From the NCBI GenBank assembly GCA_943787375.1, contig CALSME010000002.1, positions 496,001-560,000 of the forward strand: a stretch of DNA of 64,000 nucleotides, read 5' to 3'. Within the stretch, counting starts at the first letter, position 1. Each line of letters begins with the position of its first letter. The position numbers and the translations under genes were made by a program. Shown piece after piece: positions 9,100 through 20,200 of this stretch. Source of the stretch: an uncultured Polaribacter sp. (GTDB lineage Bacteria; Bacteroidota; Bacteroidia; Flavobacteriales; Flavobacteriaceae). A model generated the notes under the pieces. That model worked only from the letters and a program-made list of their open reading frames with translations, ran no database searches and was not told the DNA's origin.

Positions 9100-10203
9100 A
9101 TGTTTCGATTTACTTTCCTTTTTATAATTCTCTCTTTCAGTCTCTTTAGCCAAGAAAAAATTACGAAGTGTACTGATCTTAAAAAATTTACAACAGGGAC
9201 TTATATTGGTTGTTTAGATTATGAATCGAATGCCGATGGTTTTGGAACATTAACTTACAACAGTGGAAATGTTTACCAAGGCAATTGGAGTAGAAACTCT
9301 ATGAATGGTCTTGGTACAATGAATTTTAGCAATGGAGACAGCTACACTGGTAATTGGGTTAAAAACTCTATGGAGGGAACTGGGAAGATGCAGTATGCAA
9401 ACCAAGGATATTACAATGGAAATTGGAAAAACAATATGTTTGATGGAATTGGAGAACAAAAAATTGTTTTTAGTGGTCAATATCAGCTCTTAAAAGGAGT
9501 CTTCAAAAATGATGAATTTTTTGAAGGAAGGAAAGAAGTTTTTTTTGAAAATGGAGATCGATCAGTTCGCAATTACAGAGAAGGCACAATTTCTAAAACC
9601 GAGTATATAGCCACAACCTTTATAGAAACCACCGTAGGTTCTCATTATTCAAATGGAAAACTAAACACGGGACTCAAAGTGTACACACAAAACAACATTA
9701 TTACTGAAAGTAAATTTGAAGAGGGTACGGCTGTAAGTAAAACCAGTAATATCGAAAATTATTATGTTAAGGAAGACATTCTAGGAGATGCGCAATCTAT
9801 TTCTATTGATTTGGAGCGCGAAGAAAATGATGACACCATGTACGTCTATCTTGGATTTCAAACAAAAACGCCCATACAACCCGTTCGGTTTGTTTTTGAT
9901 ACAGGTGCTGAAATGTTTTCTATTGGGTTTCAACTTTTTGAGAACTTAAAAAAGAAGGGTTTAGTATATGAAGACTTAAATATTACTATTTCTACCGTAG
10001 GAGTGAGAGGAGAGCCCTCCGATAATCAATTAATTAAAATCAAAGAACTAACGATTGGAGCGTATAAAGTACGAAATGTAATTGCAGCCGTAGAGACTCT
10101 TGAATCTGCAAATTCCTCATTATTAGGTGTTCAGTTTCTTAAAAAATTCAAAGAAGTGCAATGGTCTCTAAATAGTAATAAGTTACTTTTCTTTAAAGAA
10201 TAA
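9100..10203 (+). CDS. Secreted MORN-repeat protein with C-terminal retropepsin-like aspartic protease domain
   Basis: A 367-residue exported protein. Signal peptide at residues 1-18 (ending SLFSQ). Residues about 45-135 hold MORN-type repeats: DGFGTLTYNSGNVYQGNW, NGLGTMNFSNGDSYTGNW, EGTGKMQYANQGYYNGNW and a weaker fourth. Residues about 255-367 look like a single-lobe retropepsin domain: RFVFDTGAEMFSI with the catalytic DTG (Asp267), a flap-like region ISTVGVRGEPSD, and the closing motif SLLGVQFLKKF. Single-lobe enzymes of this class act as dimers. I infer a periplasmic or surface protease placed by its MORN repeats; the substrate is unknown. Convergent with the PorP/SprF gene. Confidence 0.8.
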   Translation: MFRFTFLFIILSFSLFSQEKITKCTDLKKFTTGTYIGCLDYESNADGFGTLTYNSGNVYQGNWSRNSMNGLGTMNFSNGDSYTGNWVKNSMEGTGKMQYANQGYYNGNWKNNMFDGIGEQKIVFSGQYQLLKGVFKNDEFFEGRKEVFFENGDRSVRNYREGTISKTEYIATTFIETTVGSHYSNGKLNTGLKVYTQNNIITESKFEEGTAVSKTSNIENYYVKEDILGDAQSISIDLEREENDDTMYVYLGFQTKTPIQPVRFVFDTGAEMFSIGFQLFENLKKKGLVYEDLNITISTVGVRGEPSDNQLIKIKELTIGAYKVRNVIAAVETLESANSSLLGVQFLKKFKEVQWSLNSNKLLFFKE

Positions 10204-10221
10204 TTTTATGACACTTTTCGT

Positions 10222-11220
10222 CTAAAAGAAGGGCACACACTTGTAGCGGTCTAATGATCTAATATTTATTTCAAAATCATAGGAAACTGAGAATTCATGA
10301 ATACCACCGGTATTAACGAGTTCTGTTGTGTTGATGTCATAAGAATATCCAAATCGAAATCCTTGCCATCGAATTCCTGCAAAGGTACTAATTGAATTGA
10401 TTGTAGAAGTCTCTTTAGTATTTTTAGACGGAATCGTTGCAACCATCATTCCAAAAGACATTTGATCTTCGAAAATGTATTGTAATCCCAAATCGAAGCG
10501 GTTATAGGCTCCTTGTTGCATGTAGTTTGAGAGCACATATATTTTACTTTTACTAGCAAACCAGGTGCTGTAGTTTTCCAACAACGGGAGGTAATACTTT
10601 GTATGCACCGATAAAAATACATCGAGGGGAACTTCACCATTTTGAGTCAGTGATATATTTGGTTTGTTGAGATGTTTAAGGGTAAGCCCAACCCAAGAGT
10701 CTTCATTGTTAAAGAGTACTGAAGTGCTGAAATCAAGAAAAGATCTTTGTGCTTTTAGTAAAGAGGGATCTATGGAAGCGGTATTTATAATGTTATTATT
10801 TAAATCAATCTGATCTTCTAGAAGTAAATTTTGAAAGCCGTAATTTTTATTTCCTAAACCTGCGGACACACTTGGCCTAAAGTACCAAGTGTCGCTTATT
10901 TCAAATGCCATGGCAAAGTTTAAATTAACCTGATTAAAAGTATAACTAGAACCACTTTCTTTTTGATTCAAAAAACTAACTCCCAAACCGGATTTAAAAC
11001 CCTCAAACCAAGTATCTATAAAAGCAAAATTTGATGTCGTTTTTAAAGCACTACCTCTCCATTGCGATCTAGAAACAGATCCTGTTTTGGTGCTCCTTAT
11101 TGCTCCCGTAAAAGAGGTACTTATGGTTTCAGGAACTAAAAAGTTTTGTGAAAAAATAACATCTTGGCTATAATTTTGTAAACTTGTAACTAATAATATT
11201 ATGGGTATGAATCTTTTCAT
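10222..11220 (-). CDS. PorP/SprF family type IX secretion outer-membrane protein
   Basis: A 332-residue beta-barrel protein with a signal peptide (residues 1-18, ending QNYSQ) and the family start DVIFSQNFLVPETISTSFTG. Typical features include WRGSALKTTSNFAF, GLGVSFLNQ and the barrel strands RWQGFRFGYSYDIN and GGIHEFSVSYDF. In Flavobacterium SprF is needed to export and place SprB on the cell surface, and each type-B-CTD cargo usually has its own PorP/SprF partner. The start is 1 bp after the stop of the giant adhesin, so the two are almost certainly translationally coupled. It ends 18 bp from the convergent MORN gene. Confidence 0.93.
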   Translation of the reverse strand: MKRFIPIILLVTSLQNYSQDVIFSQNFLVPETISTSFTGAIRSTKTGSVSRSQWRGSALKTTSNFAFIDTWFEGFKSGLGVSFLNQKESGSSYTFNQVNLNFAMAFEISDTWYFRPSVSAGLGNKNYGFQNLLLEDQIDLNNNIINTASIDPSLLKAQRSFLDFSTSVLFNNEDSWVGLTLKHLNKPNISLTQNGEVPLDVFLSVHTKYYLPLLENYSTWFASKSKIYVLSNYMQQGAYNRFDLGLQYIFEDQMSFGMMVATIPSKNTKETSTINSISTFAGIRWQGFRFGYSYDINTTELVNTGGIHEFSVSYDFEINIRSLDRYKCVPFF

Positions 11221-11221
11221 T

Positions 11222-14200
11222 TTATTTCAATAAAGTTATGCTGCTTCGCTCTTTAATCACTCGATCATAAAAAGTAAGGCCTTTTACATCTAGAATATAA
11301 TTCCCATTTTCGGCAGAACTTCCTGAGATTAAACCATCCCATCCTTTTAATGAAATTCCCTTTTCATAATAAATGAGTGCTCCCCAGGTATCATAAATAG
11401 ACATTTCTATTTCTGTAAAACCTCGATGGATGGGTCGCATAAAATCGTTAATCCCATCGTCATTTGGTGTAAATGCATTTGGGAGTACTAATGAATATCC
11501 CAATGTTATATTTAAGGTACGTCCAATTTTTAATACACATCCAGATTCATATACGACCGTTAAGGTCACTCTAAAAGAACCTACTTCATCATAAGTATGA
11601 ACTGGGTTTAGTGTATTTACAACTGGACTTCCATCACCAAAATCCCAAGAAAAACTGGAATAACTTCCCGTGGTTAGATTTGTAAATTGTATTGGATCAT
11701 CTATTGATATAAGACCATACTGGGTGAGTGCGATAGAACTGTAAGAGAAATCAGGTGTTCCAGTTGGTGCAACATCTACTTGTATAGTTGCGGTTTCGAT
11801 ACAGCCCTGTCCATCTGTGACTGTTAGTGTATAAGCACCACTCTGATCTGTTGTCATTGTTTCATTATTTACTCCAGAGGTAATTCCAGCAGACCAACTG
11901 TACGTATAGGGCAAAAATCCACCCGTAACAATGGGTGTATTTTCGACAGTATTGCTATTTGCAATACAATCTGATAGTAGCGTTTCAGTAAAAGCGATGT
12001 TGATAGGATCTTGTCTAAAAATACCAAACTGTCGAATTTCGATGCAATCATTTTCATCTCTAATTTCTACAGTATAATCTCCAGCAGGAATATTATTTAA
12101 ATCTTTCGTCGTTTGTCCAGTATTCCAAATAAAATCGTAGGGAGGGGTTCCTCCAGAGATATCCAAAAGAATACTTCCACTGTTTTCTATGTTACAATCA
12201 GTGGCATCTGTAACGATACTCGTTACTGCAATTGCGGGCGGATTTGTGATAATAAAAGTTTCTTCTATTGGACATTGCTGAATGTCACTGTCAATAATTG
12301 TAACCACGTAGGTACCAGGGCCCAAATTATTTCTCTGTACACCTGCACTTGGGTCATCACTCCATGACACTGTAATAGGAGCAATACCTCCCGTTAAATT
12401 TAAGTCTATGGAGGCATCATTTGCATTGTTACAGGAAATTGGACTCACGATGGGCGCAATAAAGAATATTGGTTGCTCTATTGTGATCGTAACATTCGCT
12501 TCACACTGATTTTCATCTATGATCGTGACCGTGTAATTTCCAGCAGATAAATTTGATTGTGAAAAACCATTCCCAAGATTACTCCACGAGATCTGATATG
12601 GAGGTCTTCCTCCGGTTACCGTTACATCAATTGATCCGTCAGTTGCCCCATAACAGGTTGCATCTGTTTTTGTGTAATTTATATCAATTGCTGTAGGTTC
12701 TGTTAGTATGATTTCTGCACGCTCTGTACAATTTAATTCATCGGTTATTTCGATGGTATAAGTACCCGCAACCAGGTTTGAAATATTTTGATTATTACTC
12801 GTAAAACCGTTCGGCCCTGTCCAACTATAACGATAGTCAAATACTCCAGTGGAAACCTCAATCGGAGTGCCCCCAGTTACCGCTATTTCAATTGCTCCAG
12901 TAGCATCACCGAAGCAAAGAATGTCTTCTTTTAAAACAGTATTTATTGCAATTGCTTGAGGTTCCGTGAGCATAAAGGTTTGTGTCGTTACACATTGATT
13001 TGCGTCTGTTAATTCCAAGTTGTAAGTTCCAGCAGTTAAACCACTTTGATCTTCATTCCCTTGGACAATTCCACTACCATCTGTTGTAGTCCAATTAAAA
13101 GTATAGGATAATGTTCCTCCTGAAATGCTTACTTCAATTGCACCATCATTTCCATCAAAACATGAAATATTTTTTTCAAGATCCGTCGTAATTGTCAATA
13201 AATCTGGTTGTGTAACGGTATACTGCTCAGTAATAGAAACACCATTACTATCCTCAATTCTTAAGGTATAGAGTCCAGCGATTAAATTGGAGATACTACT
13301 TGCTGTCGAAGTAAATGAGTTCGGACCCGTCCATGAAATTAAATAAGGGGTTCCGCTAGTAAAAGGGACCCCTCCCGTAATATTAGTAGTAATCATTCCA
13401 TCATTTGATTCAAAACAAGTATTACTTGTCACTAAAACATTCGATATAATTTTAGGATTTACGGTCACCTCTAATCTAAAAGAGTTTCCAATACAACTTG
13501 GTGTAGCTGGTGTTATCGTATAAGTTTCTATTACAGGGAATATGTCTGTATTTTCTAATGTCTGACTAATATTTGTTTGTGGAGAAAGTTCGGCAGAAGA
13601 TCCTAAAATTGCTCCTGGCGAACTACTGGTTGGCGTAGTCCATGTGTACGTTGTTCCAGTAGGGACAATATTACCTGTAACTAAATTTGGATCGAATACA
13701 AAAGTTTCCTCACTGTAGATTGTTATTTCGGCAAAATCAATTACTGGAATCTGATTTACCTTCACCAACACAATAGAAGATTGAATTGGGTCACACCCTC
13801 CCTCAAAGGAGACAACCACGAAGTAGAATATCTCTCCAACAGTATTCGTTGGCGGGTCGAAAGTACTATTAGTCGCCCCAACGATTGGGTTTGTAAGATC
13901 ATAGGCATTGGTAGTACTAGCATACCATTGATAGGTGGGTGTTCCCACCCCATTTTGAGTAAGAACTTCCAAGGTATTTGCCGTTCCATCCAAACAGATT
14001 TCCGAACCAACAGGTTGCGTAGTAATGGAAGGACCCTCATTTACAATGATGGTAGCCACCGCACTAGTTACCTGACAACCCGAAGCCGTTTGGTTGACAA
14101 CCACATAATAGAAGAAGGAGCCTACAGTTGTATTGTCAGGATTGTAGACATTTGCATTAGCCCCTGTAATGGCAGTTCCTCCAGTGTTTGAGTTTGTAGT

Positions 14201-17200
14201 ATTCGAGAACCATTGATATGAAAAATCCCCTGTATTTGCATCACCAGAAGCAGTAACTTCAAGAGCTTCTAAGGTTGTATTCTGACAAATTTCTTGCGAA
14301 GCAATTGCCTGGGTATCGATTACCGGATCTTGGACAACATGTACCGTAAAGACCTCACTGGTAGCCAGGTCACATCCAATTCCATCAAGGGTTACCTCAA
14401 TATAATAATAGAATACTCCGATGGTAGATAAAACCCCTGTATCATAAGTATTGTTGGTTGCTCCTGCAATGGCAGTTCCCCCAGTATTTGTATTGGTAGT
14501 ATTCGAGAACCATTGATAAGTAGGATTCCCCAATCCCCCTACAAGATCGATTGTAAAGGTCTCCGCTTGTCCATCCACACAAATTGTTTGTTCAGGATTA
14601 ACAGCCGTTGCTGTTGGTTCAGGCACTGTATTTACCAGAGCAATAGAAGATTGAATTGGGTCACACCCTCCCTCAAAGGAGACGACCACGAAGTAGAATA
14701 TCTCTCCAACAGTATTCGTTGGCGGGTCGAAAGTACTATTAGTCGCCCCAACGATTGGGCTTGTAAGATCATAGGCATTGGTAGTACTAGCATACCATTG
14801 ATAGGTGGGTGTTCCCACCCCATTTTGAGTAAGAACTTCCAAGGTATTTGCCGTTCCATCCAAACAGATTTCCGAACCAACAGGTTGCGTAGTAATGGAA
14901 GGACCCTCATTTACAATGATGGTAGCCACCGCACTAGTTACCTGACAACCCGAAGCCGTTTGGTTGACAACCACATAATAGAAGAAGGAGCCTACAGTTG
15001 TATTGTCAGGATTGTAGACATTTGCATTAGCCCCTGTAATGGCAGTTCCTCCAGTGTTTGAGTTTGTAGTATTCAAGAACCATTGATATGAAAAATCCCC
15101 TGTATTTGCATCACCAGAAGCAGTAACTTCAAGAGCTTCTAAGGTTGTATTCTGACAAATTTCTTGCGAAGCAATTGCCTGGGTATCGATTACCGGATCT
15201 TGGACAACATGTACCGTAAAGACCTCACTGGTAGCCAGGTCACATCCAATTCCATCAAGGGTTACCTCAATATAATAATAGAATACTCCGATGGTAGATA
15301 AAACCCCCGTATCATAAGTATTGTTGGTTGCTCCTGCAATGGCAGTTCCCCCAGTATTTGTATTGGTAGTATTCGAGAACCATTGATAAGTAGGATTCCC
15401 CAATCCCCCTACAAGATCGATTGTAAAGGTCTCCGCTTGTCCATCCACACAAATTGTTTGTTCAGGATTAACAGCCGTTGCTGTTGGTTCAGGCACTGTA
15501 TTTACCAGAGCAATAGAAGATTGAATTGGGTCACACCCTCCCTCAAAGGAGACAACCACGAAGTAGAATATCTCTCCAACAGTATTCGTTGGCGGGTCGA
15601 AAGTATTATTAGTTGCCCCAACGATTGGGTTTGTAAGATCATAGGCATTGGTAGTACTAGCATACCATTGATAGGTGGGTGTTCCCACCCCATTTTGAGT
15701 AAGAACTTCCAAGGTATTTGCCGTTCCATCCAAACAGATTTCCGAACCAACAGGTTGCGTAGTAATGGAAGGACCCTCATTTACAATGATGGTAGCCACC
15801 GCACTAGTTACCTGACAACCCGAAGCCGTTTGGTTGACAACCACATAATAGAAGAAGGAGCCTACAGTTGTATTGTCAGGATTGTAGACATTTGCATTAG
15901 CCCCTGTAATGGCAGTTCCTCCAGTGTTTGAGTTTGTAGTATTCAAGAACCATTGATATGAAAAATCCCCTGTATTTGCATCACCAGAAGCAGTAACTTC
16001 AAGAGCTTCTAAGGTTGTATTCTGACAAATTTCTTGCGAAGCAATTGCCTGGGTATCGATTACCGGATCTTGGACAACATGTACCGTAAAGACCTCACTG
16101 GTAGCCAGGTCACATCCAATTCCATCAAGGGTTACCTCAATATAATAATAGAATACTCCGATGGTAGATAAAACCCCCGTATCATAAGTATTGTTGGTTG
16201 CTCCTGCAATGGCAGTTCCCCCAGTATTTGTATTGGTAGTATTCGAGAACCATTGATAAGTAGGATTCCCCAATCCCCCTACAAGATCGATTGTAAAGGT
16301 CTCCGCTTGTCCATCCACACAAATTGTTTGTTCAGGATTAACAGCCGTTGCTGTTGGTTCAGGCACTGTATTTACCAGAGCAATAGAAGATTGAATCGGG
16401 TCACACCCTCCCTCAAAGGAGACAACCACGAAGTAGAATATCTCTCCAACAGTATTCGTTGGCGGGTCGAAAGTATTATTAGTTGCCCCAACGATTGGGT
16501 TTGTAAGATCATAGGTATTGGTAGTACTAGCATACCATTGATAGGTGGGTGTTCCCACCCCATTTTGAGTAAGAACTTCCAAGGTATTTGCCGTTCCATC
16601 CAAACAGATTTCCGAACCAACAGGTTGCGTAGTAATGGAAGGACCCTCATTTACAATGATGGTAGCCACCGCACTAGTTACCTGACAACCCGAAGCCGTT
16701 TGGTTGACAACCACATAATAGAAGAAGGAGCCTACAGTTGTATTGTCAGGATTGTAGACATTTGCATTAGCCCCTGTAATGGCAGTTCCTCCAGTGTTTG
16801 AGTTTGTAGTATTCAAGAACCATTGATATGAAAAATCCCCTGTATTTGCATCACCAGAAGCAGTAACTTCAAGAGCTTCTAAGGTTGTATTCTGACAAAT
16901 TTCTTGCGAAGCAATTGCCTGGGTATCGATTACCGGATCTTGGACAACATGTACCGTAAAGACCTCACTGGTAGCCAGGTCACATCCAATTCCATCAAGG
17001 GTTACCTCAATATAATAATAGAATACTCCGATGGTAGATAAAACCCCCGTATCATAAGTATTGTTGGTTGCTCCTGCAATGGCAGTTCCCCCAGTATTTG
17101 TATTGGTAGTATTCGAGAACCATTGATAAGTAGGATTCCCCAATCCCCCTACAAGATCGATTGTAAAGGTCTCCGCTTGTCCATCCACACAAATTGTTTG

Positions 17201-20200
17201 TTCAGGATTAACAGCCGTTGCTGTTGGTTCAGGCACTGTATTTACCAGAGCAATAGAAGATTGAATTGGGTCACACCCTCCCTCAAAGGAGACAACCACG
17301 AAGTAGAATATCTCTCCAACAGTATTCGTTGGCGGGTCGAAAGTACTATTAGTCGCCCCAACGATTGGGTTTGTAAGATCATAGGCATTGGTAGTACTAG
17401 CATACCATTGATAGGTGGGTGTTCCCACCCCATTTTGAGTAAGAACTTCCAAGGTATTTGCCGTTCCATCCAAACAGATTTCCGAACCAACAGGTTGCGT
17501 AGTAATGGAAGGACCCTCATTTACAATGATGGTAGCCACCGCACTAGTTACCTGACAACCCGAAGCCGTTTGGTTGACAACCACATAATAGAAGAAGGAG
17601 CCTACAGTTGTATTGTCAGGATTGTAGACATTTGCATTAGCCCCTGTAATGGCAGTTCCTCCAGTGTTTGAGTTTGTAGTATTCGAGAACCATTGATATG
17701 AAAAATCCCCTGTATTTGCATCACCAGAAGCAGTAACTTCAAGAGCTTCTAAGGTTGTATTCTGACAAATTTCTTGCGAAGCAATTGCCTGGGTATCGAT
17801 TACCGGATCTTGGACAACATGTACCGTAAAGACCTCACTGGTAGCCAGGTCACATCCAATTCCATCAAGGGTTACCTCAATATAATAATAGAATACTCCG
17901 ATGGTAGATAAAACCCCTGTATCATAAGTATTGTTGGTTGCTCCTGCAATGGCAGTTCCCCCAGTATTTGTATTGGTAGTATTCGAGAACCATTGATAAG
18001 TAGGATTCCCCAATCCCCCTACAAGATCGATTGTAAAGGTCTCCGCTTGTCCATCCACACAAATTGTTTGTTCAGGATTAACAGCCGTTGCTGTTGGTTC
18101 AGGCACTGTATTTACCAGAGCAATAGAAGATTGAATCGGGTCACACCCTCCCTCAAAGGAGACAACCACGAAGTAGAATATCTCTCCAACAGTATTCGTT
18201 GGCGGGTCGAAAGTACTATTAGTTGCCCCAACGATTGGGTTTGTAAGATCATAGGCATTGGTAGTACTAGCATACCATTGATAGGTGGGTGTTCCCACCC
18301 CATTTTGAGTAAGAACTTCCAAGGTATTTGCCGTTCCATCCAAACAGATTTCCGAACCAACAGGTTGCGTAGTAATGGAAGGACCCTCATTTACAATGAT
18401 GGTAGCCACCGCACTAGTTACCTGACAACCCGAAGCCGTTTGGTTGACAACCACATAATAGAAGAAGGAGCCTACAGTTGTATTGTCAGGATTGTAGACA
18501 TTTGCATTAGCCCCTGTAATGGCAGTTCCTCCAGTGTTTGAGTTTGTAGTATTCAAGAACCATTGATATGAAAAATCCCCTGTATTTGCATCACCAGAAG
18601 CAGTAACTTCAAGAGCTTCTAAGGTTGTATTCTGACAAATTTCTTGCGAAGCAATTGCCTGGGTATCGATTACCGGATCTTGGACAACATGTACCGTAAA
18701 GACCTCACTGGTAGCCAGGTCACATCCAATTCCATCAAGGGTTACCTCAATATAATAATAGAATACTCCGATGGTAGATAAAACCCCCGTATCATAAGTA
18801 TTGTTGGTTGCTCCTGCAATGGCAGTTCCCCCAGTATTTGTATTGGTAGTATTCGAGAACCATTGATAAGTAGGATTCCCCAATCCCCCTACAAGATCGA
18901 TTGTAAAGGTCTCCGCTTGTCCATCCACACAAATTGTTTGTTCAGGATTAACAGCCGTTGCTGTTGGTTCAGGCACTGTATTTACCAGAGCAATAGAAGA
19001 TTGAATTGGGTCACACCCTCCCTCAAAGGAGACAACCACGAAGTAGAATATCTCTCCAACAGTATTCGTTGGCGGGTCGAAAGTATTATTAGTTGCCCCA
19101 ACGATTGGGTTTGTAAGATCATAGGCATTGGTAGTACTAGCATACCATTGATAGGTGGGTGTTCCCACCCCATTTTGAGTAAGAACTTCCAAGGTATTTG
19201 CCGTTCCATCCAAACAGATTTCCGAACCAACAGGTTGCGTAGTAATGGAAGGACCCTCATTTACAATGATGGTAGCCACCGCACTAGTTACCTGACAACC
19301 CGAAGCCGTTTGGTTGACAACCACATAATAGAAGAAGGAGCCTACAGTTGTATTGTCAGGATTGTAGACATTTGCATTAGCCCCTGTAATGGCAGTTCCT
19401 CCAGTGTTTGAGTTTGTAGTATTCAAGAACCATTGATATGAAAAATCCCCTGTATTTGCATCACCAGAAGCAGTAACTTCAAGAGCTTCTAAGGTTGTAT
19501 TCTGACAAATTTCTTGCGAAGCAATTGCCTGGGTATCGATTACCGGATCTTGGACAACATGTACCGTAAAGACCTCACTGGTAGCCAGGTCACATCCAAT
19601 TCCATCAAGGGTTACCTCAATATAATAATAGAATACTCCGATGGTAGATAAAACCCCCGTATCATAAGTATTGTTGGTTGCTCCTGCAATGGCAGTTCCC
19701 CCAGTATTTGTATTGGTAGTATTCGAGAACCATTGATAAGTAGGATTCCCCAATCCCCCTACAAGATCGATTGTAAAGGTCTCCGCTTGTCCATCCACAC
19801 AAATTGTTTGTTCAGGATTAACAGCCGTTGCTGTTGGTTCAGGCACTGTATTTACCAGAGCAATAGAAGATTGAATCGGGTCACACCCTCCCTCAAAGGA
19901 GACAACCACGAAGTAGAATATCTCTCCAACAGTATTCGTTGGCGGGTCGAAAGTATTATTAGTTGCCCCAACGATTGGGTTTGTAAGATCATAGGTATTG
20001 GTAGTACTAGCATACCATTGATAGGTGGGTGTTCCCACCCCATTTTGAGTAAGAACTTCCAAGGTATTTGCCGTTCCATCCAAACAGATTTCCGAACCAA
20101 CAGGTTGCGTAGTAATGGAAGGACCCTCATTTACAATGATGGTAGCCACCGCACTAGTTACCTGACAACCCGAAGCCGTTTGGTTGACAACCACATAATA

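Noticed and set aside
12113..12367. 84-aa plus-strand ORF
   Set aside because: Antisense to SprB-type repeats of the adhesin, with no promoter or family resemblance.
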